Shown here: positions 7,390-15,499 of the stretch, piece after piece | Layout of the letters: the number at the start of each line of letters is the position of its first letter | Position numbering within the stretch: position 1 is the stretch's first letter | Assembly: GCA_964443275.1 (NCBI GenBank) | Contig: CAYUCE010000010.1 | Coordinates: forward strand, 1-45,020 | Length of the DNA: 45,020 nucleotides | From: CAYUCE01 sp964443275 | Lineage (GTDB): Bacteria; Bipolaricaulota; Bipolaricaulia; CAYUCE01 | Direction of reading: 5' to 3' | The notes under the pieces: model-generated | Databases searched by the model: none | What the model saw: only the letters and a program-made list of their open reading frames with translations | What the model was told of the DNA's origin: nothing | Translations under genes and position numbers: made by a program

Positions 7390-8231
7390 GTCAACTGGAT
7401 TTAGGTTTGATATTTTCCCGGATACGAGTAGAAGAGAAATTATTGATCAAGGAAGCTGAGAGGCGAAATATAAAGGTTAGACGGATTGACAGCCGCAAAT
7501 TGATTTTTGACCTGGATAGTCAGTTTGGTATTGACGTATTGTTAGAGAGGGACATCTCACATTCCCGTGCTTTGTACGCCTTAAACCTTTTTGAGAATTC
7601 CGGAGTTACTACTATAAACAGTTTTAGGACTGCCCGGATTTGCGGGGATAAAATAGCTACTTCAAAAGCATTGTGGGATCACGGCGTTCCCACCCCAAAA
7701 GTAAAAGTGGCTTTTACTGAGGAGAGTGCATTACAGGCAATTGATCAGATGGGCTATCCGGTGATACTTAAGCCGGTAACTGGATCGTGGGGCAGGCTTT
7801 TGGCCAAAATTAACGATAGGGATGCCGCAGAGGCTGTCTTGGAGCATAAAAAGCACCTGGGCTCCTATTATCATTCCATCTTTTATATCCAGGAGTACAT
7901 CGACAAGCCGGGACGGGATATTAGAGCATTTGTGGTGGGTGATGAGACCATAGCGGCCATTTACAGATCCTCCGATCATTGGATTACTAATACCGCCCGC
8001 GGGGGGGACGCTTCTAACTGCCCGGTTACAGATGAGCTCAATGAGATCTGTCTGAAAGCAGCGGGGGCGGTAGGCGGGGGAATATTGGCCGTTGACTTGT
8101 TGGAAACTAATTCGGGATTATGCGTCCATGAAGTAAATTACACCATTGAATTCAGAAACAGCATCCAGCCCACCGGGGTGGATATCCCGGGCAAGATAAT
8201 GGATTATGTGGAGGAAGTCGGGGGGAAGTAA
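7386..8231 (+). CDS. lysX: LysX, LysW-alpha-aminoadipate ligase
   Basis: 281 residues, full length for LysX, overlapping the preceding paralogue by four bases (ATGA). The ATP-grasp motifs are very close to Thermus LysX: YPVILKPVTGSWGRLLAK, FYIQEYIDKPGRDIRAFVVG, SSDHWITNTARGG, and a canonical end VNYTIEFRNS followed by TGVDIPGKIMDY. It should join alpha-aminoadipate to LysW with ATP, the first protected step in the second half of lysine synthesis. Of the two tandem copies this is the better match to the known enzyme. The genes following it in the operon supply the remaining steps of the route. Confidence 0.88.
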   Translation: MSQLDLGLIFSRIRVEEKLLIKEAERRNIKVRRIDSRKLIFDLDSQFGIDVLLERDISHSRALYALNLFENSGVTTINSFRTARICGDKIATSKALWDHGVPTPKVKVAFTEESALQAIDQMGYPVILKPVTGSWGRLLAKINDRDAAEAVLEHKKHLGSYYHSIFYIQEYIDKPGRDIRAFVVGDETIAAIYRSSDHWITNTARGGDASNCPVTDELNEICLKAAGAVGGGILAVDLLETNSGLCVHEVNYTIEFRNSIQPTGVDIPGKIMDYVEEVGGK

Positions 8232-8232
8232 G

Positions 8233-9288
8233 ATGGTAAGGCAAACGGAAAAGATAAAGGCAGCAATTGTAGGCGGATCGGGTTATACGGGCGGTGAGCT
8301 ACTTAGGATATTGGAGGGACATCCGAAGATTCAGGTTGAGGCGGTGACTTCGAGAAAACAACACAATAGATCGGTGAGCAAAGTCCATCCCAATCTTAGA
8401 GGCCAGACCGATCTTAAGTTTATTGATCCGCAGGAGTTGTCTCGAAAAACTGGTCAGTTGGATATCTTGTTTTTGAGCACTCCCCACGGGGCATCCATGA
8501 AACTGATAGATGATTACCATCAGGTGGGCAAAATAGTGGATCTTTCCGCCGATTTCCGGCTCAAGGACCCAGACGATTATCCAAAATGGTATGGGAAAAA
8601 GCATTTAAAACCTGAATTTTTATCCAAGTTTGTGTATGGTCTTCCCGAGCTATATCGAGCCGATCTAAGAGGTGCTAATTACGTTGCCTCTCCGGGTTGT
8701 ACAGCCACCTCGGCTATTATTCCCCTACATCCGATAGTAAGGGAGTTTCAAGGGAAAATCCGTGCCGTGGTTGTGGATTCAAAAGTGGGCTCTTCCGCCG
8801 GAGGGGCTAAATTTGGTCCCGGTTCTCACCATCCGGAGAGAAGGGATGTAATAAGAAGCTATAAGCCGACCGGCCACCGGCACACAGCGGAGATGGAACA
8901 AGAGTTGGGTATACAGGTTTGTTTTTCTCCTCATGCTGTGGAGTTAGTAAGGGGCATAATGAGCACCATACATGTATTTTTGGATTTGGAATACGAGGAA
9001 AAAGACATCTGGCAGATCTATCTAAAGTACTACCAAGATGAGCCGTTTATCCGATTGGTAAAGGAAAGAAGAGGTCTCTATCGGTACCCGGAACCAAAGC
9101 TTTTGATGGGCACCAATTTTTTGGAAATAGGATTTGAGAAAGATCAGATGACAAATAGATTGGTAATAATGTCGGCCTTAGATAACTTGGTTAAAGGGGC
9201 AGCCGGACAGGCGGTGCAGGCAGCCAACCTGATGCTTGGTTTTGAAGAAACTACCGGCTTAAAAAGAATTGGGCTTCATCCAATCTAG
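8233..9288 (+). CDS. lysY: LysY, LysW-aminoadipate 6-phosphate reductase (ArgC-like)
   Basis: 351 residues of the ArgC family. It has an NADP-binding start (AAIVGGSGYTGGELLRIL), the catalytic cysteine near residue 156 in YVASPGCTATSAI, the motif GSSAGGAKFGPGSHHPERR and a C-terminal NLVKGAAGQAVQAANLM. It reduces the acyl phosphate on the LysW-bound aminoadipate to the semialdehyde. I placed the start at the ATG at 8233, two bases after the lysX stop, because GGGGGAAG precedes it; an ATG at 8206 would overlap lysX by 26 bases. If LysW also carries glutamate in this cell, the enzyme would act as the ArgC-equivalent as well. Confidence 0.92.
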   Translation: MVRQTEKIKAAIVGGSGYTGGELLRILEGHPKIQVEAVTSRKQHNRSVSKVHPNLRGQTDLKFIDPQELSRKTGQLDILFLSTPHGASMKLIDDYHQVGKIVDLSADFRLKDPDDYPKWYGKKHLKPEFLSKFVYGLPELYRADLRGANYVASPGCTATSAIIPLHPIVREFQGKIRAVVVDSKVGSSAGGAKFGPGSHHPERRDVIRSYKPTGHRHTAEMEQELGIQVCFSPHAVELVRGIMSTIHVFLDLEYEEKDIWQIYLKYYQDEPFIRLVKERRGLYRYPEPKLLMGTNFLEIGFEKDQMTNRLVIMSALDNLVKGAAGQAVQAANLMLGFEETTGLKRIGLHPI

Positions 9289-9330
9289 GTTCATATGTAG
9301 GTTACTACTATCGATAAGGCGGTGCTAGAA

Positions 9331-10125
9331 ATGATAGTGGTTAAGGTTGGCGGGAGTGAAGGTATTAATTATCAAAGTTTTTTGGAAGACTTAGTCTCCT
9401 ATGATGATTGGATTCTTTTGCACGGCGGATCACATGAACTAAATCGGGTCTCTAAGAAGCTGGGTCATCCGCCGCGATTTGTAGAGTCTATTTCCGGGTA
9501 CAGGAGCCGGTATACCGATCGAAAGACCTTAGAGCTAATAAACATGATTTATCCCGGAAAGATGAACAAGATGATTGTGGAGAAACTGCAATCTATGGGA
9601 ATCAATGCCGTAGGTTTATCCGGCTTGGATGGTAGGATTTTAGAATGTAAGCGAAAATCCACACTGAAGATTCGAAAAGGAGAAAGGAAGCTGGTACTAA
9701 GAGGGGAGCACAGCGGCATCATAAAGAAAGTCAATAGGAAACTTTTAACTATACTTTTAGATAATGGGTATCGACCAGTAGTAACTATTCCGGCGGTAAG
9801 CTTTGAAGGTACGGCAGTAAACGTGGATGGAGACCGGGCGGCAGCCGAAGTAGCTATGGCGTTTAAAGCCGATAAGTTAGTCATACTTTCCAACGTAGCC
9901 GGACTGCTTAAGGACCTAGAAGATCCAGCCTCACTAATAAGTGATATTGGCAAGGATGAGATAGATCTTTACCTGGAAAAGTATGCCCAAGGGCGCATGA
10001 AAAAGAAGCTCTTAGGTGCAAAAGAAGCACTGGAAGGGGGAGTAGGTTCGGTGATTTTGGGTGATGGGACTATCACCAATCCCCTAACCGCTGCTTTAGG
10101 CGGTCAAGGTACCCGTATTGGCTAG
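9331..10125 (+). CDS. lysZ: LysZ, LysW-aminoadipate kinase (ArgB-like)
   Basis: 264 residues of the amino-acid kinase family: IVVKVGGSEG at the N-terminus (phosphate loop), LLHGGSHELN, VNVDGDRAAAEVAMAFKADKLVILSNVAGLL (split by natural divergence from ArgB) and a C-terminal nucleotide-binding GRMKKKLLGAKEAL. It phosphorylates the free delta-carboxyl of LysW-bound aminoadipate. The ATG at 9331 is preferred to the GTG at 9322 because AAGGCGGTG (9316-9324) is then correctly spaced. A 40-bp gap separates it from lysY, whereas most other spacings in the operon are smaller. Confidence 0.92.
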   Translation: MIVVKVGGSEGINYQSFLEDLVSYDDWILLHGGSHELNRVSKKLGHPPRFVESISGYRSRYTDRKTLELINMIYPGKMNKMIVEKLQSMGINAVGLSGLDGRILECKRKSTLKIRKGERKLVLRGEHSGIIKKVNRKLLTILLDNGYRPVVTIPAVSFEGTAVNVDGDRAAAEVAMAFKADKLVILSNVAGLLKDLEDPASLISDIGKDEIDLYLEKYAQGRMKKKLLGAKEALEGGVGSVILGDGTITNPLTAALGGQGTRIG

Positions 10126-10135
10126 GAGGTAAAAT

Positions 10136-11299
10136 TTGAACTTGATGGAAATTGAAGATAAGTATTCATCCGGTATTTATTCAAGGAAGGGCTTACGTTT
10201 AGTCAAAGGAAGAGAGGCGAGATTATGGGACTCAGAAGGAAATGAGTATATAGATTGCATGGCCGGTGTAGGGGTAGCAAATGTAGGACATGCTAACCCG
10301 GAAATTATTCGAGCCATAAATGAGCAGATCAGTCAGCTTACCGTTTGCCCCGCACCCTATTATTACCATGAGAGTAGGGCTAGATTATTGGAAAAGTTAA
10401 ATGAAATTACTCCCCCTGGCTTATCTAAGGCCTTTTTATGTAATTCCGGGACCGAAGCCGTAGAAGCATCTTTAAAGTTCGCCCGGGCCTGGACCGGGAA
10501 GAAAAAAATCATCGCTTGTATGAGGTCCTTCCATGGAAGGACCTTTGGAGCCTTAAGTGCTACTTGGAAGAAAAAATATAAAACCCCTTTTGAGCCCTTG
10601 GTGCCTGGATTTGCACATGTCCCTTATGGTGATTTAGATAGATTAGAAGAAGAAGTTTCTGATGATACCGCTGCTGTACTTTTGGAGCCGGTCCAGGGTG
10701 AGGGCGGTGTTTACCCATCTCCAGAGGGTTATTTAACAGGTGTACGAGAGATGTGTGACCAATCTAACGTGCTTTTAATATTGGATGAGGTGCAAACCGG
10801 GTTTGGCCGAACCGGCCGGATGTTTGCCTGTGAACATTGGAGGGTCACTCCCGATTTGATGTGTATAGCTAAGGCCATGGGAGGAGGAGTGCCCATTGGA
10901 GCCTGTGTTATGAGGGAGCAAATAAACTTAAGTGTAGGAATTCATGGTAGTACCTTTGGGGGAAATCCACTGGCTGCTGCTGCTGCCCGGGCAGTTATCG
11001 ATTATATCCAGACCCATGGCTTGGTCCAGCAAGCAAAGAAACGGGGGGAATACTTTCTGGATGGATTAGAAAAGTTGAAAAAGGATAAGAAGGACAAAAT
11101 TCGTCAGGTAAGAGGGTTAGGTTTGATGATTGGCCTGCAGCTTAGGGAGAAGGCGGGCAGTTACTTAGATGCACTAATCGACCGCGGAGTGTTGGCTTTG
11201 CCCGCCGGGGCCACCGTGGTAAGATTCCTTCCCCCACTAGAGATAACGGAGGCAGAAATAGATCAGGTGTTAGAAGCTTTGGAGGATGTTTTAAATTAA
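10136..11299 (+). CDS. lysJ: LysJ, LysW-aminoadipate semialdehyde aminotransferase (ArgD-like)
   Basis: 387 residues, class III PLP aminotransferase of the acetylornithine type. Visible motifs: CNSGTEAVEASLKFAR (cofactor phosphate), SFHGRTFGALSAT, LLILDEVQTGFGRTG (PLP aspartate) and LMCIAKAMGGGVPIGA with the Schiff-base lysine near residue 246. It converts the LysW-bound semialdehyde to LysW-lysine with glutamate as donor. The TTG start at 10136 follows TAGGAGGT at good spacing. It has tight coupling to lysZ, and is followed by a 200-bp gap that holds a broken small reading frame. Confidence 0.92.
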   Translation: MNLMEIEDKYSSGIYSRKGLRLVKGREARLWDSEGNEYIDCMAGVGVANVGHANPEIIRAINEQISQLTVCPAPYYYHESRARLLEKLNEITPPGLSKAFLCNSGTEAVEASLKFARAWTGKKKIIACMRSFHGRTFGALSATWKKKYKTPFEPLVPGFAHVPYGDLDRLEEEVSDDTAAVLLEPVQGEGGVYPSPEGYLTGVREMCDQSNVLLILDEVQTGFGRTGRMFACEHWRVTPDLMCIAKAMGGGVPIGACVMREQINLSVGIHGSTFGGNPLAAAAARAVIDYIQTHGLVQQAKKRGEYFLDGLEKLKKDKKDKIRQVRGLGLMIGLQLREKAGSYLDALIDRGVLALPAGATVVRFLPPLEITEAEIDQVLEALEDVLN

Positions 11300-11325
11300 A
11301 TCTTTGAAAACTTAGGAGGAGGATG

Positions 11326-11409
11326 ATGACGCCTCAAGAATGATATTCCTTATTAATGGAAGCAGATGCTGAAAAAGCCAAGAAGATGTTGAAGGGAATG
11401 GAGAGCTAA
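11326..11409 (+). pseudogene. Small reading frame interrupted by an in-frame TGA
   Basis: AGGAGGAGG (11314-11322) precedes ATG at 11326. The frame reads MTPQE, then TGA at 11341-11343, then continues open as YSLLMEADAEKAKKMLKGM and stops at 11407. The part after the TGA looks like real helical protein sequence. Another frame from 11403 continues with LKFKFKKADLRTGDRIG, suggesting a frameshift as well. The best reading is a decayed short gene between lysJ and the homocitrate synthase; a sequencing error or a recoded stop is less likely. I recognise no family. Confidence 0.35.
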
Positions 11410-11503
11410 AATTTAAATTTAAGAAGGCTGACCTGAGGACCGGTGATAGAATTGGACCTCGGATAGGATCTTTCACAAATAATACTGATAGGGGGAATAT
11501 GCA

Positions 11504-12625
11504 ATGGACAGGGTAAAGATTGTGGATACTACTTTGCGAGATGGTGAGCAGACTGCGGGTGTAGTCTTTGCTAACGAGGAGAAAGTTAGGATTGCTAGAT
11601 TGCTGGATCAAATTGGTGTACACCAGATAGAGGCTGGGATCCCGGTGATGGGTGGGGATGAAAAAAAGGCCATAAAAAAAATCGCCCATTTAGGTTTGGG
11701 GGCCAGCATCATGGGCTGGAACAGGGCATTTATACCCGATGTGGAAGCCTCCCTTGAATGCGGTGTTGATGCGGTGGCCGTTTCCATATCCACTTCCGAT
11801 ATCCATATAGAAAAGAAGTTAAGAAGGGATCGAAAATGGGTACTGGAGAGGATGGTTCAGGCCTGCCAATTTGCCAAAAAGGAAGATCTATATGTGTCGG
11901 TGAACGCCGAAGATTCCAGCCGAGCGGATGAGGACTTTTTAATTGAATTTGCTCAAGCCGCCAAAGATGCCGGTGCTGACCGCCTGCGCTATTGTGATAC
12001 GGTGGGTATAATGACCCCTTTAAAAATACAAAAAGCTATTGAAGGGCTGCTAGAAAAGGTGGATATCGATATCGAGATGCATACACATAACGACTTTGGG
12101 TTAGCTTGTGCAAACGCATTGACTGGAATAAAGGCCGGAGCCAGATATGTGGGAGTGACCGTAAACGGGTTAGGGGAGAGAGCGGGCAATGCCCCCTTGG
12201 AGGAGGTGGTCATGGCCTTAAAGCATCTGGAAGGGATGGATCTGGGGATAAAAACCAATCAAATTCTTGAGCTTTCCGCCTATGTAGCTAGAGCCTCGGC
12301 ACGCGATGTACCGGTCTCCAAGGCGATAGTAGGAGCAAATACGTTTGCCCACGAATCGGGGATCCATGCGGATGGAGTCTTAAAGGACTCTTCCACTTAT
12401 GAAGCTTACCCCCCGGAGGAGATAGGTGCACAGAGGCAGCTGATTATAGGCAAACATTCTGGCAAAAAAGCACTTGCCTGTAAGTTTCGGGATGAATACG
12501 GAATTAATATTACAGATGAAGAGGCAAAAAAGCTTCTGCCCGAGGTAAGAAAGCTGGCCGTAGAGCTCAAGAGAACTTTATTCGATAAAGAACTGGTATC
12601 CTTATATGAGGATTTAATAAAATAG
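11504..12625 (+). CDS. Homocitrate synthase 1 (NifV-like)
   Basis: 373 residues of the DRE-TIM metallolyase family: IVDTTLRDGEQTAGVVF at the start, RYCDTVGIMTP and the metal-binding EMHTHNDFGLACANAL, then TVNGLGERAGNAPLEEVVMAL. It joins 2-oxoglutarate and acetyl-CoA to homocitrate, the first step of the aminoadipate route. The length matches the short NifV type with no C-terminal regulatory domain, unlike the second synthase at the operon end. AGGGGGAA precedes the ATG. No nitrogenase genes are seen, so a lysine role is the natural reading. Isopropylmalate or citramalate synthase are the alternatives. Confidence 0.85.
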   Translation: MDRVKIVDTTLRDGEQTAGVVFANEEKVRIARLLDQIGVHQIEAGIPVMGGDEKKAIKKIAHLGLGASIMGWNRAFIPDVEASLECGVDAVAVSISTSDIHIEKKLRRDRKWVLERMVQACQFAKKEDLYVSVNAEDSSRADEDFLIEFAQAAKDAGADRLRYCDTVGIMTPLKIQKAIEGLLEKVDIDIEMHTHNDFGLACANALTGIKAGARYVGVTVNGLGERAGNAPLEEVVMALKHLEGMDLGIKTNQILELSAYVARASARDVPVSKAIVGANTFAHESGIHADGVLKDSSTYEAYPPEEIGAQRQLIIGKHSGKKALACKFRDEYGINITDEEAKKLLPEVRKLAVELKRTLFDKELVSLYEDLIK

Positions 12626-12645
12626 AGGATTATGGAGGTCTTATT

Positions 12646-13911
12646 TTGAATATAGACGATAAAACGACCATTTCAGAGAAAATCTTAAGTAAACATGCGG
12701 ATAAAAACATTAAAGCCGGGGATATTGCGGTATGTGACTTGGATTTGATTATGTTTCATGATGGGACTTTTACCTTGGCTAAAGAAGCTTGGGAGGAAAT
12801 GGAACAGCAAAAGATAGCCGATCCCTCCAAGGTGGTACTTGTTATTGATCACTCCGCTCCCCCTCCCACCGAAGGTGCTTCTAATCTACATGGTAGAATT
12901 AGGGAATTTGCCAACCGGAAGGGGATTAAGCTCTACGATGTGGGGGACGGTATCTGTCACCAATTAATTCCGGAAGGTGGCCACGTGGTGCCGGGTGATC
13001 TAGTAGTAGGAGCCGATTCTCATACGGTAACTTACGGGGCGGTAAACGCTTTTTCTACCGGAGTTGGGGCCACTGATCTAGCTGCCTCCCTTACGGCCGG
13101 AAAGTTGTGGTTTAAGGTTCCTGAAACCATAAGGATAAATTTGGATGGAAAGTTCGGGCCAGGAGTGTATTCCAAAGATCTGATCCTTTGGCTTGCCGGA
13201 AAGTTGGGTGTGGACGGAGCAACCTACAAGGCCCTAGAATTTGGGGGGCCCGGTCTTGGAAAGATGAGTGTTGAGGCTCGTTTTACGGTATCCAATATGG
13301 CCATTGAGCTGGGTGGAAAAGCTGGGGTAATGGAGCCTGATCAGAAAGTACGAGATTGGATTGATGAACATTCAAATAAGGACCCGGACCCAACGATGCC
13401 GGGTAAAAAAGCGGAGTATGAGCAGATAATAGATTTAGATTTGGACCAATTAACTCCTATGGTGGCAAAGCCCCATCAGGTGGATAACGTATCACCCATT
13501 GAGGAAGTAGCCGGGACCCTCATTGACCAGGGGGTCATCGGAACCTGTACCAACGGAAGATTGGAGGATTTGGCCATTGCGGCTTCCATAGCCAAAGGCA
13601 GACATATTGCTTCCGGAGTCAGGTTGATTATAGCACCGGCTTCCCGCCGTGTATATCTGGAAGCCATGCAGGAGGGGGTAATAAGTACCTTGGTAGAGGC
13701 TGGTGCTTCTGTAATCACCCCCGGTTGTGGGCCATGCTTGGGTACTCATAACGGCATACCGGCCGACGGGGAGAAGGTAATTTCCACTGCCAACCGGAAC
13801 TTTAAAGGTAGAATGGGAAACGAGAAGGCATCTATCTACCTTGCCTCACCGGCTACCGTAATGGCCTCTAGTATAGAAGGGAAGTTATGCGATCCGAGAG
13901 AGTTTCTCTAA
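12646..13911 (+). CDS. lysT: Homoaconitase large subunit
   Basis: 421 residues of the aconitase/isopropylmalate-isomerase large-subunit family. It keeps the three cysteine ligands of the [4Fe-4S] cluster (one in GTCTNGRLEDL, two in TPGCGPCLGTHNG) and the substrate motif VVGADSHTVTYGAVNAFSTG. With the small subunit it dehydrates homocitrate and rehydrates it to homoisocitrate. The LeuC paralogue is almost identical in form; the operon position decides for homoaconitase. The TTG start at 12646 follows TGGAGGT. There is a gap of only 20 bp after homocitrate synthase. Confidence 0.88.
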   Translation: MNIDDKTTISEKILSKHADKNIKAGDIAVCDLDLIMFHDGTFTLAKEAWEEMEQQKIADPSKVVLVIDHSAPPPTEGASNLHGRIREFANRKGIKLYDVGDGICHQLIPEGGHVVPGDLVVGADSHTVTYGAVNAFSTGVGATDLAASLTAGKLWFKVPETIRINLDGKFGPGVYSKDLILWLAGKLGVDGATYKALEFGGPGLGKMSVEARFTVSNMAIELGGKAGVMEPDQKVRDWIDEHSNKDPDPTMPGKKAEYEQIIDLDLDQLTPMVAKPHQVDNVSPIEEVAGTLIDQGVIGTCTNGRLEDLAIAASIAKGRHIASGVRLIIAPASRRVYLEAMQEGVISTLVEAGASVITPGCGPCLGTHNGIPADGEKVISTANRNFKGRMGNEKASIYLASPATVMASSIEGKLCDPREFL

Positions 13912-13956
13912 GTAGTCTTTTTCCAGATTAATACAGAATAAATCTTAAGCTTTGAG

Positions 13957-14472
13957 GTGATAAAAATTAAATTAAATGAGCTGACTGGAAAGGCACATAA
14001 ATTCGGCCATCACATTAATACCGATTATATCATTCCGGGAAAATATTTGATGAACGTCCTCGACCCGGATGAGCTTGCTCAGCACGCTATGGAAGGTGTG
14101 GACCCTGATTTTCACACATATCTAAATCGCGGTGACTTTATCGTAGCCGGAGAGAACTTTGGATGTGGTTCCTCGCGTGAGGAAGCCCCCCAAGTGATAA
14201 AACATTGTGGGGTGGGAGCGGTAGTAGCCAAGTCATTTGCCAGAATATTTTATCGTAATGCAATTAATATCGGTCTTCCGGTGGTTAAGTGCGATACAGA
14301 TTTGATCGGGGAGGGCGATCAACTCCTGATAGATCTAACCCAAGGACTGCTTAAAAACGAAACCAACCATGAAGAGTTAGAAGTGAAATCGCTTCCCGAT
14401 GCCATGGTCAACATACTACAAGATGGTGGCCTGGTCGAACACTTCAAAAAGCATGGGACGTTTGCCATTTAG
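13957..14472 (+). CDS. lysU: Homoaconitase small subunit
   Basis: 171 residues of the LeuD/aconitase swivel domain: KFGHHINTDYIIPGKYL and GENFGCGSSREEAPQVI. It forms the heterodimer or heterotetramer with the preceding large subunit. The loop after IIPG reads YLMN; as I recall, homoaconitases often carry YLRT and isopropylmalate isomerases YLV-type loops, so it decides nothing. The start is unclear: GTG at 13957 lies inside the only good ribosome site (GAGGTGA, 13954-13960), which is better spaced for an ATT codon at 13966. Confidence 0.87.
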   Translation: MIKIKLNELTGKAHKFGHHINTDYIIPGKYLMNVLDPDELAQHAMEGVDPDFHTYLNRGDFIVAGENFGCGSSREEAPQVIKHCGVGAVVAKSFARIFYRNAINIGLPVVKCDTDLIGEGDQLLIDLTQGLLKNETNHEELEVKSLPDAMVNILQDGGLVEHFKKHGTFAI

Positions 14473-14487
14473 ACTGTTCAATTTGCC

Positions 14488-15483
14488 ATGAATCAAGTTA
14501 CTCTAATACCCGGTGATGGAATTGGCCCTGAAATTTGTGGGGCGGTTCGCAAGATCATCGATTATTCTAACGCAGAGATAAAGTGGGAGGAAGTCGGAGT
14601 TCCTCCCATCAATACCCGGGAAGATAGAGAGCTTGTTTTGGAAGAAATTATCTCTTCAGTTCGCCGGAACAAGGTTGCCCTTAAAGGACCCATCACCACC
14701 CCTTCCGGGGTTGGATATCGGAGCGTGACGGTGGCCATTCGAAAAGAGCTTGACCTCTATGCAAATGTGCGTCCGGTAAGAAGCCTTCCGGGCATAAATT
14801 CTCACTTTAAGAATTTGGATTTGGTGATAATAAGGGAAAATACTGAAGGTTCTTACAGTGGAGTTGAACACCGTATACAGGATAAATTTGCAGAGAACAT
14901 CCGGATTATCACTAGTTTTTGCTCCAAACGTATAGCTCGGTTTGCCTTCCAGTTTGCCCGAGAGAACAATAGAAAAAAGATAACTGTTGTTCATAAGGCC
15001 AATATATTGAAGGAAACTGACGGTTTATTTTTAGATTCCGTACGTTTGGTGGCCCAAAAGTATCCAGACATCACTTTAGAGGAGCGAATAGTGGATAACA
15101 TGTGCATGCAGCTTGTTCAAAACCCGTACCAGTACGAGATCCTTTTGGCTCCTAATCTGTATGGTGACATCCTTTCCGATTTGGGTGCCGGCCTAATCGG
15201 GGGGTTGGGAGTGGCTGGGGGGGCAAATTATGGTCCGAAATTTGCCGTCTTCGAAGCTGCACACGGTAGTGCCCCGGATATCGCCGGTCAAAACATAGCC
15301 AATCCCTTAGCACTTTTGTTTTCCGCCTGTCTAATGCTTGATTACCTGGGCAAAAAAGATGTGGCCAATCAAGTTTACCAAGCAGCTCTTGAAACTCTAC
15401 AGGAAGGTAAAAATCTCACCCCAGACCTGGGGGGCGAGGCTAGGACAGGTGAGTTGGCGGAATCGATTATAAGTAAGTTATAA
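14488..15483 (+). CDS. Homoisocitrate dehydrogenase
   Basis: 331 residues of the beta-decarboxylating dehydrogenase family. Signatures: TLIPGDGIGPEICGAV, ALKGPITTPSG, RKELDLYANVRPVRSLPG, IIRENTEGSYSGVEH, NLYGDILSDLGAGLIGGLG and FEAAHGSAPDIAGQNIANP. It oxidises homoisocitrate to 2-oxoadipate and CO2 with NAD(P). The substrate helix is of the isocitrate/homoisocitrate type rather than the isopropylmalate type, and its place behind homoaconitase supports the call. The next step, 2-oxoadipate amination to aminoadipate (LysN), has no gene in the window and is probably done by a general aminotransferase encoded elsewhere. Confidence 0.88.
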   Translation: MNQVTLIPGDGIGPEICGAVRKIIDYSNAEIKWEEVGVPPINTREDRELVLEEIISSVRRNKVALKGPITTPSGVGYRSVTVAIRKELDLYANVRPVRSLPGINSHFKNLDLVIIRENTEGSYSGVEHRIQDKFAENIRIITSFCSKRIARFAFQFARENNRKKITVVHKANILKETDGLFLDSVRLVAQKYPDITLEERIVDNMCMQLVQNPYQYEILLAPNLYGDILSDLGAGLIGGLGVAGGANYGPKFAVFEAAHGSAPDIAGQNIANPLALLFSACLMLDYLGKKDVANQVYQAALETLQEGKNLTPDLGGEARTGELAESIISKL

Positions 15484-15499
15484 GAGGAATTTGATTTAA

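Noticed and set aside
11341..11343. TGA as a selenocysteine codon
   Set aside because: No recognisable SECIS-like hairpin directly after it, and no known selenoprotein context; a broken gene is simpler.
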